Below are positions 61,877-64,000 of a DNA stretch of 64,000 nt, piece after piece. The translations under genes were made by a program, and so were the position numbers. A model generated the notes under the pieces. It was not told where the DNA came from and ran no database searches. It saw nothing but the letters and a program-made list of their open reading frames with translations. Position 1 is the first letter of the stretch. Each line of letters opens with the position of its first letter. The stretch is from an uncultured Pseudomonadales bacterium (GTDB lineage: Bacteria; Pseudomonadota; Gammaproteobacteria; Pseudomonadales; Azotimanducaceae): positions 169,197 through 233,196 of the forward strand of contig CALHVX010000017.1 in the NCBI GenBank assembly GCA_938036875.1, read 5' to 3'.

Positions 61877-63532
61877 ATGTATCTAAAACACTTCAACCTA
61901 TCTCAAGAGCCTTTCTCTATCGCTCCTGACCCCAGCTTCCTGTATCTCAGCGATGGCCACAGAGAAGCGTTAGCACACCTGCTGTACGGTTTTTCGCATG
62001 GTGGTTTTGTGTTGGTTACCGGCGAGGTTGGGACGGGTAAAACAACGCTACTGCGCAACCTGATCAAGCAAACCCCCAACGACCTCGACGTTGCCTTTGT
62101 GTTAAACCCGCGACTAACGGTTCGGGAGTTGCTAGAAACGATCTGTGATGAGCTGGGCGTCGCCTATAAGCCCGAGAGCCAATATAGCGTCAAACAGTAT
62201 ATTGACATGCTCAATAAGCACTTGCTGCAAACCCACCAGCGTGGCCGCAGCACCGTGCTCATCATCGATGAAGCCCAAAACCTATCACCGGCTGTACTCG
62301 AGCAACTACGCCTGCTAACCAACCTCGAAACCGACGAGCGCAAATTGCTCCGCATTATTCTGCTGGGCCAACCTGAACTCGGCGAGATGCTGGACCGCCA
62401 AGAGCTAAGGCAGCTTGCGCAACGTATTACTGCTCGTTACCACTTGGGCGCGCTGTCCCGTGATGATACCAACACCTATATCAATCACCGCTTGTCTCGT
62501 GCGGGTGGCAGCGGGCAAATTTTCACACCCGGTGCGCTGAGCCGATTGTACAAAATTTCTAAAGGCATTCCCCGGCTACTGAACGTGGTGGCAGACCGTT
62601 CCATGCTTGGCGCCTACGTTGAAGGCCAATACCAAGTCAGTGCCGGCACGGTTGATCGAGCCGCCATTGAAGTCCTCGGCAAGAGCCCAAGCACTGACTA
62701 CCGACCTTGGCTCGTGGGTGCTGCCGCCTGCGCCATACTTGCCACCGCGATCGTCTGGGCCCTAATCACCCGCAGCGATGGTTCCACCGAGCAAGATCAA
62801 GCCATTGCCGAGCAAGGCTCAAAGGTTTCACAAGTTGACAATCAAGGCGCAACCACGATCACTAGCGATACCACAAGCGGCACCATTGTGCGCGATGCTG
62901 TGGTGACCTTAGCGCGCCCACAAAGCGCGACACCAAACGGTCGAGCACCGGACACGCAGCGTTCGGCTTATCACGAGGTGTTTAAGCGCTGGAACACCGA
63001 CTACAACGAAAGTTACGCTGACGAGTCGCCCTGCGATTTTGCCGAAACCGTACAATTGGGTTGCTTGCAACGCAAAGGTCGCTGGAGCGATATCGCCCGT
63101 TTAAACTTACCGGCCGTACTCGAGCTTTGGGACAATCAAGAAGAGCCATACTATGCAGCCGTTGTGGACGCAACGGCCACCCGTTTTGTCCTGATGCTAG
63201 ATGGCCAAAAGCTCGCCGTTGCCCCCAGAGATCTGCGCGATATCTGGTTTGGCAGCTTTACCACTTTGTGGAACCAGCCACCCGATTATCCAGGCAACTT
63301 GCGTCGCGGGGATCGCCACATCACCGTGAGCCATCTTCGCCAGCAATTAGCACAACTACCTGACCTAGGGTTGCGCGACAACAATAGCGACCGCTTTGGC
63401 ACCGAGTTGGAGCAAGCGGTGCTGCGCTTTCAAACCCGTGAAGGTTTGATGGCTGATGGTGTTGTTGGTCCCGAAACTTGGATTCGTTTGTTTCATCGGC
63501 TCGGTCAACCCGGCCCAGTTCTACGCGGGTAG
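61877..63532 (+). CDS. gspA: General secretion pathway protein A (ExeA-like)
   Basis: A 551-residue protein: AAA+ ATPase domain with Walker A GEVGTGKTT (Lys55) and Walker B VLIIDEAQNL, one membrane helix (about residues 278-300), a periplasmic stretch with a degenerate C39-like domain (about 390-470), and a C-terminal peptidoglycan-binding domain (about 490-545, with LRFQTREGLMADGVVGPETW). GspA/GspB help insert the type II secretion secretin through the peptidoglycan. Start matches MYLKHFNL of the family. gspB follows by four bases. Confidence 0.92.
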   Translation: MYLKHFNLSQEPFSIAPDPSFLYLSDGHREALAHLLYGFSHGGFVLVTGEVGTGKTTLLRNLIKQTPNDLDVAFVLNPRLTVRELLETICDELGVAYKPESQYSVKQYIDMLNKHLLQTHQRGRSTVLIIDEAQNLSPAVLEQLRLLTNLETDERKLLRIILLGQPELGEMLDRQELRQLAQRITARYHLGALSRDDTNTYINHRLSRAGGSGQIFTPGALSRLYKISKGIPRLLNVVADRSMLGAYVEGQYQVSAGTVDRAAIEVLGKSPSTDYRPWLVGAAACAILATAIVWALITRSDGSTEQDQAIAEQGSKVSQVDNQGATTITSDTTSGTIVRDAVVTLARPQSATPNGRAPDTQRSAYHEVFKRWNTDYNESYADESPCDFAETVQLGCLQRKGRWSDIARLNLPAVLELWDNQEEPYYAAVVDATATRFVLMLDGQKLAVAPRDLRDIWFGSFTTLWNQPPDYPGNLRRGDRHITVSHLRQQLAQLPDLGLRDNNSDRFGTELEQAVLRFQTREGLMADGVVGPETWIRLFHRLGQPGPVLRG

Positions 63533-63536
63533 CGAT

Positions 63537-64000
63537 ATGTCATTTATTCTAGATGCTTTGCAAAAAGATCAAGTGGAACAGCAACCACAAGCGGTGCCCA
63601 CAGGCGCGCTGCCACCCGCCAGGCCATCACCCGCCAAACGCTGGGGGCCCTGGCTGATAGGCGCCGCATTGCTCGTGAATGCTGGTGTGCTCGCTTGGTA
63701 CCTGCTCGGCCAGCAAGCGCCTTCAACAACGGTTGCCCCAAGCGTGCCTGGCGCCCAACGGGAGTTAGCCATGAGGCCGCCAACAAACAGCAATGCCCAA
63801 CCCATCAGCCAACCCGCTGATCAGCCCATGCGGCCAGCGGCAGCTGAACGCATCCCGAGGCGCACGCCAGTGCGCACGCCAATACGTAATCCTGTTGCTG
63901 CACCAACCCGCGATAACGCAACAACTGCCAGCCGACCCCAACCATCGCGAACGCCAGCATCCGCTCCCAGCACCGCATCTAACGCGACATCCAATTCTGG
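63537..64000 (+). CDS. gspB: General secretion pathway protein B (ExeB-like), 5' part
   Basis: ATG 63537 gives MSFILDALQKDQVE, the conserved N-terminus of GspB. A membrane helix follows (about residues 37-57), then a long Pro/Ala/Arg/Thr-rich periplasmic linker containing short RTP repeats. The frame is open to the right edge of the window, so the C-terminal globular domain is outside. It is not separated from gspA (four-base gap) and completes the GspAB pair. Confidence 0.88.
   Translation, partial: MSFILDALQKDQVEQQPQAVPTGALPPARPSPAKRWGPWLIGAALLVNAGVLAWYLLGQQAPSTTVAPSVPGAQRELAMRPPTNSNAQPISQPADQPMRPAAAERIPRRTPVRTPIRNPVAAPTRDNATTASRPQPSRTPASAPSTASNATSNS

Noticed and set aside
61877..64000. 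gspAB as evidence of a complete type II secretion locus in the window
   Set aside because: Only gspA and the beginning of gspB are present; no gspC-N genes are seen, so a full locus cannot be claimed.
1..64000. Prophage, transposon, CRISPR array, rRNA or tRNA
   Set aside because: I found no integrase, transposase, terminal inverted repeat pair, regularly spaced repeat or structural RNA signature; gene content and gene spacing look like ordinary chromosome throughout.

Overview
The window looks like a chromosomal segment of a free-living, aerobic, probably marine gammaproteobacterium. By eye its base composition is in the mid-50s percent GC. The evidence is the content: an ArsC/WrbA/DUF2069 cluster, type 2 ArgC, RhlB, MetR, SoxR, exodeoxyribonuclease I, a GspA/GspB (ExeA/ExeB) pair and much acyl-CoA chemistry. 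Genes are packed tightly, with many 1-14 base start/stop overlaps and many GTG or TTG starts. I see no rRNA, tRNA, CRISPR array, insertion sequence, integrase or phage gene. No species can be named from this sequence alone.

Layout. 1-1289: end of arsC, a WrbA-type quinone reductase and a DUF2069 membrane protein. 1325-6747 (minus): MsbA-like ABC exporter, a CoA-transferase/racemase, propionyl-CoA synthetase PrpE and a small ABM monooxygenase. 6878-11046: carboxylesterase, MiaE, a glycosyltransferase-like protein and two unknown proteins. 11153-18580: argC2, an aspartate-type aminotransferase, rhlB, a hybrid 7TM histidine kinase, hisC and a cupin. 18607-25884: ABC-F ATPase, rhomboid protease, LLM oxidoreductase, a VOC protein divergent from soxR, a DUF35/thiolase-like pair, SixA and a COQ4-like mini-protein. 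26086-30597: small membrane proteins, an MBL hydrolase, a PNPOx-like protein, and metR divergent from an HD-domain protein.

30677-34919 holds a glycan or lipid-modification cluster: a GT4 glycosyltransferase, two SAM methyltransferases, an alpha/alpha-toroid protein, a YkgJ cysteine-cluster protein and a small membrane protein. 35611-41080 (minus) is a catabolic operon: limonene-epoxide-hydrolase-like protein, biotin carboxylase, a minimal biotin carrier, crotonase, carboxyltransferase and an MFE-2-type SDR. 41155-47765 (minus): purC with a small downstream gene, an SDR, a homocysteine synthase-like PLP enzyme, a REC-PAS-GGDEF-EAL regulator and a Nudix hydrolase. 47783-52976 (minus): an AttH/FtsX/LolD-like export module with a Nudix gene. 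53113-54533: a ribbon-helix-helix regulator coupled to an unusual response regulator. 54555-58236 (minus): sbcB translationally coupled to an osmoprotectant-type ABC transporter. 58339-64000: a DASS transporter converging on a predicted aminopeptidase, a PlsC-like acyltransferase, and gspA with the start of gspB.

The most interesting signals are a near-canonical SoxR box in a 19-bp-spacer promoter driving a VOC gene; the carboxylase/epoxide-hydrolase operon; a thiolase-fold protein lacking both catalytic Cys and His beside its DUF35 partner; a 139-residue protein with the complete COQ4 metal motif; the possibly leaderless RHH-response regulator unit; and strong over-representation of the hexamer GCTAGC.
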